Origin: Sepiola atlantica
Lineage: Eukaryota > Mollusca > Cephalopoda > Sepiida > Sepiolidae
DNA length: 64,000 nucleotides
Reading direction: 5' to 3'
NCBI GenBank assembly: GCA_963556195.1
Contig: OY744532.1
Location: 104,545,583 to 104,609,582, forward strand
In this document: positions 22,107-33,606 of the stretch, one piece after another
How positions within the stretch are numbered: the first letter of the stretch is position 1
Layout of the letters: each line of letters starts with the position of its first letter
Translations under genes and position numbers: made by a program
The notes under the pieces: generated by a model
The model's database searches: none
Told to the model about the DNA's origin: nothing
The model's input: only the letters and a program-made list of their open reading frames with translations

Positions 22107-23235
22107 CATTTTTAATTATAATCTATTTAATTAATTTAATTTCCAGTATTAACTAAGTCACAGAACTAACAAAATAATCTATGTAATTAGTTCTGAAAAT
22201 TGTGTAATCCCGTGCTAAAGTTATAAGTCCGTGTCTAGCTTCTGTGTTTGTATTCAATTATGATATATGCCACTCTTTCCAATAACTTCACAATATACAC
22301 TCCAACTACTTTCGCACCTCCTCTACATTATAACATCCGGCCCTTACACTAAACCTTGATCAATTCTAAATTAGATCACACTTATCTAACCTTGAAATAG
22401 GCTGACGTCTAGGTCTCAACTAAAACTGCACTAACGGTTTATTTAAAATATTATTTCATAATTTGCTCATGTGATTCTTTTCAGTTCCGACTCTGACGTG
22501 TTTTCCTTCTTGTTGTTTCTTCAGTATGAACAATTAAACATATGTTTCGTCATCCCGATGAGAAAGTAGCTTTTTAAAGCTAATGCTCGAAACATCTCCA
22601 TGCATGTGTAGCTTTTGAGATGTTTGTACAAATAAAAATATTAATATAAATGTTAGGTATGTGTATATGTTCATATATGTGTATGTATGGGGTTCACTCT
22701 TAAAGTAATTAACCAATCATAATGAATTTGTGAACACAGCTTCTCAGCGTAAGAGGATGTAATGTATGCTATATTTAGTTTCATCTAGTTATATGCAAAA
22801 GGGAAGAGGGGGTGAAAGCCATTTGTGAAAATCCAAATACCTCTGATTTTTGTGAAATTTTAACAATAATTATTAGAGATAAATTGTTTAACATTTCCCA
22901 GAATGTCAGCTTCTTATGGAGTATTTTGAAAGGGGTTCAGGGGACAACATCATATTTTAAAATTAAAATATGAAAATATGCATTGAATCTGTTACATACT
23001 TATTTAGATTCCCTAAATTGAAATTACTTCTACAGACTCATAAAGCTTTAGCCTTAAATTTTAGACATTTCCTAGAATCTAAATGATGTCATTTATTTTG
23101 ATTAATATTTGAAAAAGGATTCTACACATAAGGTATTATATCTTGATTTTGATTTTCGTACAGAGTAATAAAAAACGTTTCCTTTTGACGAATCAATATT
23201 ACCCCTTCCTGGGTCATGTATTTTTCTTTATATAT

Positions 23236-23238
<3 letters not shown>
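22106..23238. other. Intergenic DNA with one hammerhead-like fold
   Basis: No coding frame. 22860-22960 contains GAATGTCAGCTTCTT, which recurs as GCATGTCAGCTTCTT in the degenerate array near 60210, so it is probably a related old repeat. The fold at 22554-22626 is listed separately. Confidence 0.4.
22555..22624 (+). ncRNA. Hammerhead-like motif (family E), inactive or variant
   Basis: CCGATGAG (consensus CTGATGAG with U4 to C), then a perfect 7-bp hairpin TAGCTTT/AAAGCTA inside a GAG..CTC clamp, GAAA at 22589-22592, and a perfect 7-bp stem III ACATCTC (22592-22598) with GAGATGT (22617-22623), followed by T at the cleavage position. I could not find a paired stem I, so function is doubtful. 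Confidence 0.4.

Positions 23239-23282
<44 letters not shown>
23239..23282. repeat. (TA)n microsatellite
   Basis: Pure TA run of about 44 bp. Confidence 0.9.
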
Positions 23283-23285
<3 letters not shown>

Positions 23286-23363
23286 GAATTTACTTCAGCG
23301 TTACAATAGGTGATTAGAGCTTAGTAGAAGTATGAAAAGAAATGGAATGAATATATTTTAATA

Positions 23364-23374
23364 CTATATATATG

Positions 23375-23411
<37 letters not shown>
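23364..23411. repeat. (TA)n microsatellite
   Basis: TA run with TATGTATG interruptions, followed by a short GT segment. Confidence 0.9.
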
Positions 23412-23414
<3 letters not shown>

Positions 23415-25823
23415 TGCGTGTGTGTGCATGTTTCTGTCGTGAAAATAAATAAAAATGTGATGTCTAAAGACTACAAAGAAATAATTATGTGTAAATAAGT
23501 TTGAATAAAAGCTTAAATTATCGTTTGATAATTTTCGACGATTTTTCCTGCTCGCTTATCAAAACATTCGAAGATGTTTGAATTCGTCTTTTTTTCTGCA
23601 ATTGTTTGCCAGACTCGTTTTCAACCATTGTTTTCCCGCTCTTTTGTGTCGAAGCCTTTGTTTCAAAATGTATAAACATTCCATGTTTGATTTCCGCCCC
23701 AGCCCAACGTCAACCAACCTATTTCAATCCCATAACCAACATTATTCGGCATCACACACACTATTTCGTCTCTCTTACCTCCTCTATTTTTCCGTCTCTC
23801 TCTCTCTCTTTGTCTCTCTCTCATTCTTCCTTTATCTATCTCTATTTCACTCTTGCTTTGAATTTGTGTTTATATTAGAAGTGTATCTCTCTATTTATTG
23901 GGTGATATGTATTTAAATTTCTACCCATAGTACACTTTTCTTCTATTGCTTATTATATATACATATCTTGATGTATGTATAACAAAACGTATGTATTTTC
24001 TTTCTCTATTATATGTATATTTTCTTTTTATCTATCTTTCTCTCTCTGTATCTATCTATCTATTTTTAGAAGATATAAAAAGTACTATTATTTAACCGTC
24101 TTAAATTGTTTAATTTATCTGCACTAAGGACTTAATAAAAGTGAGGGGCAATGAAGCATGGATGTCATATTAGGGAGAAGTAGCTAGCTTACATATGGGG
24201 AAGTCAACTACAAGAAATATATGAAAACAACAGGCAATAATGAACTGATCGAACAAGCTACACAATAGTTAACTCAATTCCGAAAGCATTTTAAATATTA
24301 CTCTAACACATCAGAGCAAGACTAGTGTCATCATATTATCAGACCAAGCGCATATTTATTGACGTATCACACAAACAAACTGATAGTCGATAATATTACA
24401 TTTCATGCGTATTTTGAATCTTTCATTCTCAACCAATCTGTCAAAATTCGCAATATTATTTTCTCTTTGTATCGCAAGACGAGGAATGCTTTGCGCATGC
24501 GCCAAGAGGAGCTCACACGTATTGTAAAAGTAACCATATACTCAACAGTTCTGTTCGTTGTATTCACTTGAGAGTCAGACGTGTAATTATTCGTTTTTTA
24601 TAATATTTTTCGACCAATTATTTATTGGAAAGTAAAAGGTATCATACTTTAAATATTAATCCTTATATATTATTATGTACTAGCAAGACCGCTTCACAGC
24701 CATTTCCCGGGAAAATTAAATAACCCATGTAACTTATGATCCCACCTCTGAATCTCATATAAATATAGTTAATCAATTTTCATAATTAGCTATTCATATT
24801 AATTGCAGTATTCTTGTAAGTATTAAATTAAAGGTTAAGTAATTGTGTCTATATGTAAACACACCAAATGAAGGTAATATTTGGTATGAATAAAAAAAAA
24901 TGCCTTTCATTAACTTTATCACTAAAATTTAATCTGAAAGGAAATACACAAAAAATGAAGGAAACGAGGCGCTCTATCGGGTTACGTTAAACATACATTT
25001 ATAGATTAAAGAATGGATCAAAGTCAATTTTGGTCGATTTTCTGTTCGGTCTCGTCGACATTCCCTCACGGATTAAAGCGCCACAGTAAGATAATGAACT
25101 CATCCCACATCAGAAACGACGGTGTAATACCTGGTATAATGGCCTCCCGTTAGCTTTCAATGTTTTGATGAATTCAAAATAACCCGAAAACTTTGTATTT
25201 CTTTGTATCTAATTAGTAACTTTAAGCGTGTGTGGAAACATAAAAAAAGATAAAATAGGCGATAACGGTAACCCTAACCCTTTACCCTTACCCTTAAAAG
25301 TCAATTAATAGTCTAAAGGGACGATAATAGTCAATTCCAACAGGAAAATATGATGTTCATTCTCGTCGGCACTTCCCCACGCATGATAATGCCGGAAACG
25401 ACAACTAAGCCTCCCTTTCAAAAGAATATGTTATAGTATATAGGATGTCTTTAATTACAGTAAAAAGTTTAAAAGTTTAATTTGAAATAACAATAAAGCG
25501 TTCTGGTCGATGTTCTTCATCAAAACAGTGTATTGACACCAACTTTGAAACCAAAATATAGTATGAAGACTATAGCATAGTTCACTCTAAGTAATACAGC
25601 AAATAAGATAGGATGAAGAAGGGTAGAGATATGGAAATACAAACCACTTCTGCCAGTGCTAACATTAACTAAATGGGACAAACTAAAGGGCACAATAAGG
25701 AATAGAAATACTCAGAGTATATGTATAGAAATAACTGTCGAGATAAATTAGGAACCGGTCGTACAGATAAACTTGTTTATTAGAAAACAAAGATATAGTC
25801 GCTGAATTTGATTTACTATTGTA
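23412..25823. other. Intergenic DNA, no gene recognised
   Basis: 23790-23870 is CT-rich. At 25268-25297 the sequence AACCCTAACCC then TTTACCCTTACCC resembles degenerate telomeric repeat. Segments at 25020-25085 and 25320-25390 resemble each other (AGTCAATT, then TTC..TCTCGTCG.CA.TTCCC.CACG) and may be an old duplication. Frames in this stretch have no motifs. Confidence 0.4.
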
Positions 25824-25880
25824 CGCACACACAACCACACACACAGACACACATATATATATATATATATGTGTGTGTGT
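25824..25880. repeat. (CA)n(TA)n(GT)n microsatellite
   Basis: CA-rich, TA and GT runs in succession. The CA and GT arms are complementary, so the whole can fold on itself. Confidence 0.85.
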
Positions 25881-26247
25881 AGTCTAAAGAAGCTTTGAGT
25901 CATTAAAAAAAAAGTAATATGCAGTTTAAATTCCCAGAGAAACTAACTAAATCCAAGATATTGCAGACTTAACATTCGTTGGAAAATTAATAAACAAAAA
26001 AATAAGTAAATAAAAAAATAAAAAGGGGGGGTAAGTATCTAAGAGTGAAACAAAAACAGGAGACCTTAAGCGTCTAATATTAACACGGGGATCATCAGCT
26101 GTTTACCATGTAACTGTTTCGGAGATTTAAAAACAGGACAGTTATAATATTCATGGCTCTCCAATGGTACTGATTAAATTACCATTTCCCCAGTAATCAA
26201 GTGTCGAAATAATTCAGCTTAAAATTTCACAAATATATACATAAATA

Positions 26248-26326
<79 letters not shown>

Positions 26327-26336
26327 TAATAATAAT
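26248..26336. repeat. (AAT)n microsatellite
   Basis: AAT trinucleotide run of about 90 bp. The ~370 bases before it hold no recognised feature. Confidence 0.95.
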
Positions 26337-26408
26337 ATATTACCCTTAAGACTACCGTATGATATGAAATTTTGCATATCAAATAACATATATATATATG
26401 TATTGCAT

Positions 26409-26800
26409 CAGTAAACTAGGAAAAGAAAGACTTTAAAGACAGAGTAAAGAACATCAAATATAGACCGTTTTAGTGTGTATTTCGCGACATAAATTAAGAG
26501 ACGATATCCGTTGGAAACGCTGGTGACGAGTAGTAAATATCCAGATTTTCGGTATTGTATCAGTAAACTAAATATGCAAAAAAAGAATATTTTAGAGATG
26601 AGATAAAGAATGACAAACGTGGAACTTTTCTGGGGGTTGGTCGTAGTGACAGAAAGTTGAAAAAGAAAAAGGAAACGCTGTTGAGAACGAGGAAATATCC
26701 AGACTTTGTTTGTCTTTTGTGTAAGTGAACAAACAAAAGAAAGAAAAAAGACAGCCGTTTGTGATGAGGTGAAGAACGTCAAATATGAGTGTTTTTAGAC
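26409..26800. repeat. Degenerate ~158-bp tandem repeat, about 2.5 copies
   Basis: TCAGTAAACTA starts units at about 26409 and 26569, with a GTAAGTGAACAAA variant at about 26724. Each is followed by AAAGA..GA, AAGAA..CAAAT(A), TTTT, CGACATA/AGTGACAGA-like blocks and AATATCCAGA. The 124-codon minus frame over it is not considered a gene. Confidence 0.5.
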
Positions 26801-27052
26801 GTTAGTAGTTGCGACCGAGAGTGTAAAAACACCCAGGAGGATATATGCATCGATACTTTCAGATATAAATATTCGCACATTAGCTTTGTTTACTATTTAT
26901 TAATTAAAATAAATATATTTACAGTGTATTATATTAAAACTATCATCAACAATATTTTTTTGTTTACTGTTACTTTTGAAATATTAAAATGATGTTGTCA
27001 TATTAATTGGTTTATTTTAAATATGATTTTTTTACATATTTAATAATCTTTG

Positions 27053-27300
27053 TTTATCATTGTTCACCCCAAACGAGGCAGACCGCCACTGTAGACGTAA
27101 GACGTTACTGAGAATTAGGGTGTTAGTTTATGGGGTCATCCTAAGTTGGGAGGTGTACAGCGAGATGCATGTTTACATTAGTTTTAAATTTCTGCATAAC
27201 AGTACAGTCGGGGAAGCAGGGGGCAGGGAGGGAGTTCCACAGGCTGGCAACACGAGGAAAGGGTATCCGGTATCTGGGGGCCATCCACAGTGGATGTTCA
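27053..27300 (-). pseudogene. 3' end of the CR1/Jockey-like LINE, third copy
   Basis: The minus strand reads RVASLWNSLPAPCFPD, then QKFKTNVNMHLAV, then the same 3' UTR as the copy at 190-603. It keeps only the last ~50 codons and the UTR and is 5'-truncated near 27300. Confidence 0.7.
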
Positions 27301-27309
27301 TTATTAGAT

Positions 27310-27575
27310 TGTTCATTATTAATATTAGTTTTACTTTAGTTTTAACTGTTTCTGCATTATTTTATTAGTTTTGATGTTATTTATACATCTTTTTGATTTG
27401 AAAACATCAGAAAACAATTTAATAACTCGTCATTTTTTTATTTTCTTAATGTTATTTGTAAATACTTTTTATTTGAAAACATCAATCAAACTTGAAATCT
27501 GTCGCCATTTTTTTTCATTTTTAATATAACTTGTACATATTTCTTAATCAGCAAACATCATACAAATCTAACAGA
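27310..27575. repeat. Degenerate ~95-bp tandem repeat, three copies
   Basis: TTAT(T)TGTA/TACAT..TTT..TTTGAAAACATCA followed by AATTTAATAAC/TTGAAATCTGTC and a T-rich run recurs at about 27375, 27450 and 27530. It is unrelated in sequence to the 95-bp satellite at 11.2 kb. Confidence 0.45.
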
Positions 27576-28439
27576 TTTTTTTTTTAACAGAACCAATTAT
27601 TTCCCGCTTTAAATATTCTATTTTGGGAGTTTTTTGGCAAAACACGCATACGACAAACAGACAAATATCCTCTATTTATACATGGATTATATATTTTCTT
27701 TCACATTATCTTTCTTTCCGAATCTTATTCTTTCTCTCACTTTTTCTCTGTTACTTTGTTTTTCTCCCCCGAGACTTTCTGGTTGTAGAAATGCGTCTCT
27801 TTTATTCTGGGAAGATTCCTTCTCCCGAATCAAAAGCATTTTGGTTCGTTATTCTGCCTCTAGTTCCTCAAAGTATTGATGGTAAACAAGGTTTGCAATG
27901 AAAATCAAAGAGATGGAAAAATTAGTTTAAAACAATAAAAAGCTTTTTCTAAGACGGTTTTTCTTTTTAAATTATTAATCTTGAAATGTCTCGATTTTTA
28001 TTACGTTTTTTTTTATAAATTAAATTCTATCCATATTATGAAACACACTAGAGATGTTTTTGTGTTGATATGCTGAAGTTCGAAGAGTCCAAGTCTGAGA
28101 ATTGTAACAAACAGGATAGGCACAAGAATGCATCGTTACAAGCGTGATTCTGATACACAAAGATTGAGCAATGTATGTAGATAATTAAAACTAAATGTAG
28201 TTTTAGCAACCCAATTATGGTAACAGTTGGGAAAATATTGTGTATGATACCAGTTTATCGAGCACCATACACTTAACCAACATTACACAAATATTTTTGA
28301 ACACCAAATCATATATGTCATATTACCTTAAAATAACATTTAATTTACATTCCCTGCGAGACTGTTTTAGTTTTCGCTGCGGTCTACATCTGGCAGCCAT
28401 TTTGTTTTATAGTATTCTCTACATAGTCGGAGAAAAAAA
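27576..28439. other. Intergenic DNA, no gene recognised
   Basis: Two overlapping plus-strand frames of 81-92 codons (27623-27901) are T-rich, hydrophobic and motif-free. No repeat was recognised. Confidence 0.4.
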
Positions 28440-28671
28440 ATGTGCTTCTGGTTTAATTATTTTTGACAAAGGGAAGTCTTTTCCCGAAATATCAAATAGT
28501 GATTTTTAATCACCCGAACATCACACGAACAGCTGTTATGTAAGATTTAAGAAAAAAAGGAAAAATAAATAGTAAGTCATACTTCGTATTCGATTTATTG
28601 TTATTGTTTTTGTTTCTTACAACTTGCATCTTACCCGGAACTTGCATTGCCCACAGCCTTTCAAAAACTTA

Positions 28672-28676
<5 letters not shown>
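28440..28676 (+). repeat. Dispersed repeat, family G, left inverted arm
   Basis: A ~235-bp sequence ending with CACAGCCTTTCAAAAACTTA and running straight into a (TA)n tract. Its reverse complement, about 85% alike by eye, is at 31112-31345, again touching a (TA)n tract. Near its start TTTGACAA, a GGGAA/TTCCC hairpin and GAAAT have the layout of a hammerhead core. Confidence 0.65.
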
Positions 28677-28744
<68 letters not shown>

Positions 28745-28758
28745 TTGTGTGTGTGTAC
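28675..28758. repeat. (TA)n(GT)n microsatellite
   Basis: TA to about 28722, then GT to 28758 with one TTT interruption. Confidence 0.95.
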
Positions 28759-29209
28759 ATTGGTATTTATTATAAAGCGGATTATTATGTGCCAAGCGTC
28801 AGAACGAATTCCCATAGACACAGCGTATTTGCAAAGTCTTTATTGTCAGGCGAGTGAAAATACGCCCAACGAAACAATTTCAAGTGTTCAGGGGAAGTTA
28901 GAAAGCAAATGCCAAGTCAGCCAACCCCCGTTGTCTAAAATTAATTTGTAAGAGATAACCCGCCACTCTACTTCCATAATGGGAGATTTTCTATCTTTTA
29001 GTTATTTTTTTAAATTTCTATACCAATGCATTCTTTCTTTTTCTTTTTTCTCGTTTAAGTGTTCCACTTTAGTAAGTTGTATTTCTTTTTTATCTTCACT
29101 AAACATCATAATATATGAATATTAGTGCGAATGCAGGAGATCTGAGGTGGTACTTGTCATACTGTGAAGAAGACATACACATATTACTTACAAAACATTA
29201 TTAACAAAT
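28759..29209. other. Intergenic DNA, no feature seen
   Basis: No recognised gene or repeat. The plus-strand frames entering from the microsatellite are artefacts. Confidence 0.4.
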
Positions 29210-29640
29210 AGGGAAATCCGCAATGTTTATTACATGCCAAGGACTATATACAGTTAAACACGTATTAATGAACTGTCACAATCTTCAACAAAACCGTAAA
29301 AAATGCAAACATTCAAATAACTTGAAAGGATTGTGCGAATATCCTAACCCGAGAAATATCGTGTTACCTACCGCCACCTATATAACCGGATGTGACGTAA
29401 TGTCAGATTTATTTCGTATTATTTACCTCCTCTTCAGGAGGTTAGGCACAAGGTCATTTTTATCTTACTCCCACAAGGTAAAATGTGACCCAAGGTCGGG
29501 TCGGAAAGTGGGGTTTGAAAAGCCAGCGCCCGAGAAGGTGAAAACTCTGGCCATTAAAGATTTATTTCGTTTTCCGATTGATTCATTCTATTTAGTTCAG
29601 GATTTTATCCGCGTCGAACGTGTGTAAGCCAGCGGCTGGT
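29210..29640 (+). pseudogene. LINE C-terminal tail interrupted by a SINE
   Basis: Plus-strand TVKHVLMNCHNLQQNRKKC resembles the zinc-finger-like tail of RNase H-bearing LINEs (the HxxxxC..R pattern). After the SINE insertion the frame resumes as DLFRFPIDSFYLVQDF, matching the short hydrophobic end of such proteins, with a stop near 29627. Only the tail survives. Assignment is by motif style. Confidence 0.5.
29405..29570 (-). mobile_element. 5'-truncated U2-family SINE with 13-bp target duplications
   Basis: The SINE (29418-29557, minus) is bounded by AGATTTATTTCGT at 29405-29417 and again at 29558-29570, a perfect 13-bp target duplication. Its 3' end carries the CCTCCTCTTCAGGAGG complement hairpin seen in the other copies. 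The 5' end is cut in the body, so the U2-like head is missing. Duplication and truncation together show LINE-mediated target-primed insertion. Confidence 0.85.
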
Positions 29641-30708
29641 GTCTATATTGCTGGCGGGAGCACACTTCGTCCGTAGGGCACTTTAAACAACCATGATTCA
29701 GTGAGATTATTTTTCAGAAAAGTCGATAACCTAAGTTTAATTTATTGGTATTGTCGCGTCGTTCATTTTCGTAAGTATTCCCTTTCCAGCCTGATCAACA
29801 AACGATCCTGTAAAGTGAAGATCACGAATTGCGAGTTCATCACTTTGTTTCCGTCGCCGTCGATGTCGCCAGACGAGGATCGAGTCTGGTTCAATCATTT
29901 GCGAGCGGTCCATATTGCAAGATTTAAACTTCATAAAAGACATCGGACACTTCAAGAAAATTAAACTTTAAACTCTACAACAAAAACACAAAGGAAACAA
30001 CAAAACATACCCTACGCATCTATCCTAGAACTTGTGTCGGCATTAAATGTCCCATTTACATTGATATGGCGTAAAAGAAAACAAAATAAATCTGGCGTAA
30101 GACGGTAATTTAGCTAGTTTATATTACTGAACATATTGAGATCCATCGAATGGGGAAAGGGGGAAATCGAACGTTGAAGATCTTTGGCTAACTAGTTCCC
30201 TTCGGTGTAACGCTTTAATGTCAGTTTCTTTAGAGAAGAAAACGACCGGCATTGCCAAGGTTTCGCAAGAAGTTGGAATAAGATTTGTTTGGCTTTTTTT
30301 GTATCTATATCTTATCTATTTCGGTTTCATCAAAGCAAAAAAAACTCATTTCTTAGTTTTCTTTTTCTTTGCTTTTTTTTTAAAACCTTTCATGGAGTAT
30401 TTTTTTCTGTTCGTTATTTTTAGTGTTTCGGACCGCGTTGGCTTTTGTGCTTGCATCTGAGGTAAATGGAAAAAAAAAGAAGCGAATAATGAAGAATATA
30501 AACGAAGATAATCGATGTAAATCAAAAGATCTCGACTTTTAGATTGAAGATAACTAGCATCATCAACATCAGCATGAGCAGCGACAACAGTATCTACAAC
30601 GTGAACATTTCTTACAAGGTTTTATATCGAGTCGGGACACTCAGGAGGTGTACAAAAACAGGCGATATTAACGCTCGAATGTATGGCAGAGTGAATAGAA
30701 TCAAGAAA
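29641..30708. other. Intergenic DNA with a short uncertain frame (29701-29964, plus)
   Basis: 29740-29900 is G+C-richer than its surroundings and open for 87 codons (SPDEDRVWFNHLRAVHIARFKLHKRH). I recognise no family. It could be an exon or transposon relic, but no splice context is convincing. The remainder is AT-rich and featureless. Confidence 0.3.
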
Positions 30709-30715
30709 CCACACA

Positions 30716-30801
<86 letters not shown>
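30709..30801. repeat. (CA)n(TA)n microsatellite
   Basis: CA to about 30750, then TA to 30801. Confidence 0.95.
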
Positions 30802-30805
<4 letters not shown>

Positions 30806-30886
30806 GGTTTATAACTAAAAGATAACTTTTAGAGAATTAGACCTATTGTGAGATGAGGGAAGCTCAATATACTGGATAGAGCAAAA

Positions 30887-31054
30887 ATAAGGTGAGTCAA
30901 TGAAAAATAGTTAGACCTGTAAATGGAAACAGATCGATATCTTCAGTTGTTCAGAACAAGGAGCATTTAGTAATTTACTAAATGCTCTTTGTTCTGAACA
31001 ACTGAAGATATCGATCTGTTTCCATTTACAGGTCTAACTATTTTTCATTGACTC

Positions 31055-31061
<7 letters not shown>
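30887..31061. repeat. 175-bp near-perfect palindrome
   Basis: Arms of 87 bases around one central base (about 30974) are exact reverse complements except for one internal mismatch (AAGGAGC versus AAAGAGC). The outer ends are ATAAGGTGAGTCAA and TTGACTCACCTTAT. The right end merges with a (TA)n tract. There is no coding content. Confidence 0.9.

Positions 31062-31111
<50 letters not shown>
31060..31111. repeat. (TA)n microsatellite
   Basis: TA run between the palindrome and the right family G arm. Confidence 0.95.
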
Positions 31112-31114
<3 letters not shown>

Positions 31115-31345
31115 TAGTATGTTTTTGAAAGGCTGTGGGCAATGCAAATTCCGGGTAAGATGCAAGTTATAAGAAACAAAAACAAGAAATCGAATACGAA
31201 ATATGACTTACTATTTATTTTTCCTAAAATCTTACAAAACAGCGAGTGTTTTTAGCTCTTTGTGTGATGTCTGAGTAATTAAAAAATCATTATTTAATAT
31301 TTCGGGAAAAGAGACTTCCCTTTGTCAAAAATAAGCCTTTCAAAA
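31112..31345 (-). repeat. Dispersed repeat, family G, right inverted arm
   Basis: Reverse-complement copy of 28440-28676 with the same internal order: TTTGACAAAGGGAA hairpin, AAATAGTAAGTCATA, CTTGCATCTTACCCGGAA, CACAGCCTTTCAAAAAC. The two arms lie 2.4 kb apart with their (TA)n tracts facing inward. Confidence 0.65.
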
Positions 31346-31393
31346 ACATACTATTACTATACCAAGCAATGCTTCAAGCAAACTACCATTCTC

Positions 31394-31398
<5 letters not shown>

Positions 31399-31461
<63 letters not shown>
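31399..31461. repeat. (TA)n microsatellite
   Basis: TA run touching the left end of the 54-bp inverted repeat element. Confidence 0.95.
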
Positions 31462-31467
<6 letters not shown>

Positions 31468-31832
31468 TTAAAAAGAATACGCGGAAATCTCTCTAAGGCC
31501 CTTTCGACTATCATCAAGAAAGAACAAATGGGGAAAATCTTCCTTGTGCCGGCAGAAGGAATTTGTAAGATCGCTTAATCTCTTTGGGGAACTTTGAACT
31601 CCGTTCCGATTTTTTTTTTTTTTTTTTTTTATCCCCTAACGTAGTGCCTTTTAATCGACTTTTAACGAAATAATTAAATTTTAATCGCTTCAACGTTAAT
31701 TTTTGCACACTCAATTTCCCCATTTGCTCTTGTTTTCGACGTTATTATTAATTAAAACTATCGATTTTCTCCTGACGAGATGATAGTCGAAAGGGCCTTA
31801 GAGAGATTTCCGCGTATTCTTTTTAAATGTAT
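31462..31832. mobile_element. Short element with perfect 54-bp terminal inverted repeats
   Basis: 31462-31515 and 31779-31832 are exact reverse complements over 54 bases (outer end ATACATTTAAAAAG, inner end ACTATCATC). The 263-bp interior is noncoding and has a 25-base T run near 31608. The layout fits a non-autonomous DNA transposon (MITE). Target duplications cannot be read because the left flank is a (TA)n tract, so the superfamily is unknown. Confidence 0.65.
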
Positions 31833-31855
31833 CTATAAATTTTGTACCTCAAAAC

Positions 31856-31862
<7 letters not shown>

Positions 31863-31934
<72 letters not shown>

Positions 31935-31950
31935 GGTGTGTGTGTGTGTG
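31863..31950. repeat. (TA)n(GT)n microsatellite
   Basis: TA to about 31913, then GT with one GGG interruption to 31950. Confidence 0.95.
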
Positions 31951-32379
31951 GATTACTATATCAAGCTCCCTTTCTTAGGTAGAGCTTATTTGTGAGGATA
32001 TCGCCAACTGCCATTACATTTAGGGCATAGCTCATGTTAATATATCACTTACATTCAGTCTGTGTTGTATAGTAGCGCAGGTGCAGAGACGCAAACTGTC
32101 AGCTTGAGAGTTGGGTTTCAATCCTTGCATGAGGCACTAACTGGTCTAGCCGCACTGGAGAGCTGTGATACAGCGAAACAGTCTGCATTTAGATATCTAT
32201 ATATGTACAGAGAGAAAGAGAGATGGATACAAGTGAAAGTTTTGAAAAACAGTTGTAAAAATAGAATATATCTATAACGTCCTCAGTTTCTCAAACAACG
32301 TGTTTCACATAAAAGAGAATTACTTTTCTTTCTTCTTCATATATATGTGGGTGTGGGGTGTATATATTCTTTATAGAAT

Positions 32380-32433
<54 letters not shown>

Positions 32434-32438
32434 TCATT

Positions 32439-32482
<44 letters not shown>

Positions 32483-32728
32483 TATATATATACATTCAAA
32501 TTCAAAATGAAATTAGAAAACCCTTTTTTAGTGAATGGCAAATATTAATCATCAACTTGCAAAATCCGTAACCGTTCGATATTTCATCGTATAGTGAGAT
32601 AGATCTAAGCATATCAATTTAGTTTGGATAACAAAAAACAAACATTATTTTCAAACAGCTGTAAACTATATAAATGCCGTTGTATGTACTCTTTATGTCG
32701 AATATGATTTGAAATTAATTTAAATCTA

Positions 32729-32760
<32 letters not shown>

Positions 32761-32976
32761 CTAGCAGAGATACCTGGTGGAATCCAATTAGAGTGTGGGA
32801 TAGAATCATACCAAACATCATAGTAGGGGGAGTTTACTTGAATAGCAGCCTTGATGCTGTCAGCTAGATATCTTACTCACCGATCTATTCAGATATATGT
32901 TATATTCTTAAACTAACGCTAATAAATAGATAAATTCACGTGCGAGGCACTCATACGTCGAAATCGACGGGAGCGT

Positions 32977-33052
<76 letters not shown>

Positions 33053-33602
33053 AACAGGTAGACTCAACCTTGCACGGAATAGGATGAGGAAATTTATGTC
33101 TTTTTTAGCAGTGCAAACACCATATTACCATATTTCATTTGAAATGTTCAGATTTAATTACATTCAAATGTTGGTATGAGGGTCCAAGTATGTACTTAGG
33201 TATACTAGGGTAGAATCGGGTGTTCATACAGTTACATGTACTGAAATAATCACCTGTAAACTACAGTCTTCAACGCTTTCGAGAGACACCTGGTGTTTCA
33301 CCGGGAACTACGAAGACTAGCATTCACTCATGCCCATCCCTTTTGTTAGTATTTTCATTACAAATTGTTAATTTTACGATTATAATGTTAAAAACTTTGT
33401 GAAACAACGCAAGGTATCGTATTCCAGTTCTATAGACGTTAAGGTCGAACAGAAAAACACGATATTGCTATACTCCAATTTAATAATACGATTATTATTC
33501 ATACAAGTAATATTGTTAAAGAAGTTTTTGAATATATGTGATTATGAGGATCTATCTCCAATCAAACAAACAGAGACTACATGTATAGTGATATAAATAA
33601 AT

Positions 33603-33606
<4 letters not shown>
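31951..33606. other. Intergenic DNA with three TA-rich tracts
   Basis: TA-rich tracts lie at about 32383-32490, 32733-32761 and 32982-33048. Otherwise no gene was recognised. At 32075-32180 a GGGTTTCAATCC box B-like site occurs without a convincing box A. Confidence 0.45.

Noticed and set aside
21890..22156. Poly-isoleucine protein
   Set aside because: It is translation of an (ATT)n microsatellite.
29701..29964. Host exon
   Set aside because: It is open for 87 codons and G+C-richer, but no family or splice sites were recognised; left as an uncertain frame.
32075..32180. tRNA-derived SINE
   Set aside because: Only a box B-like GGGTTTCAATCC is present; no box A at the right distance.
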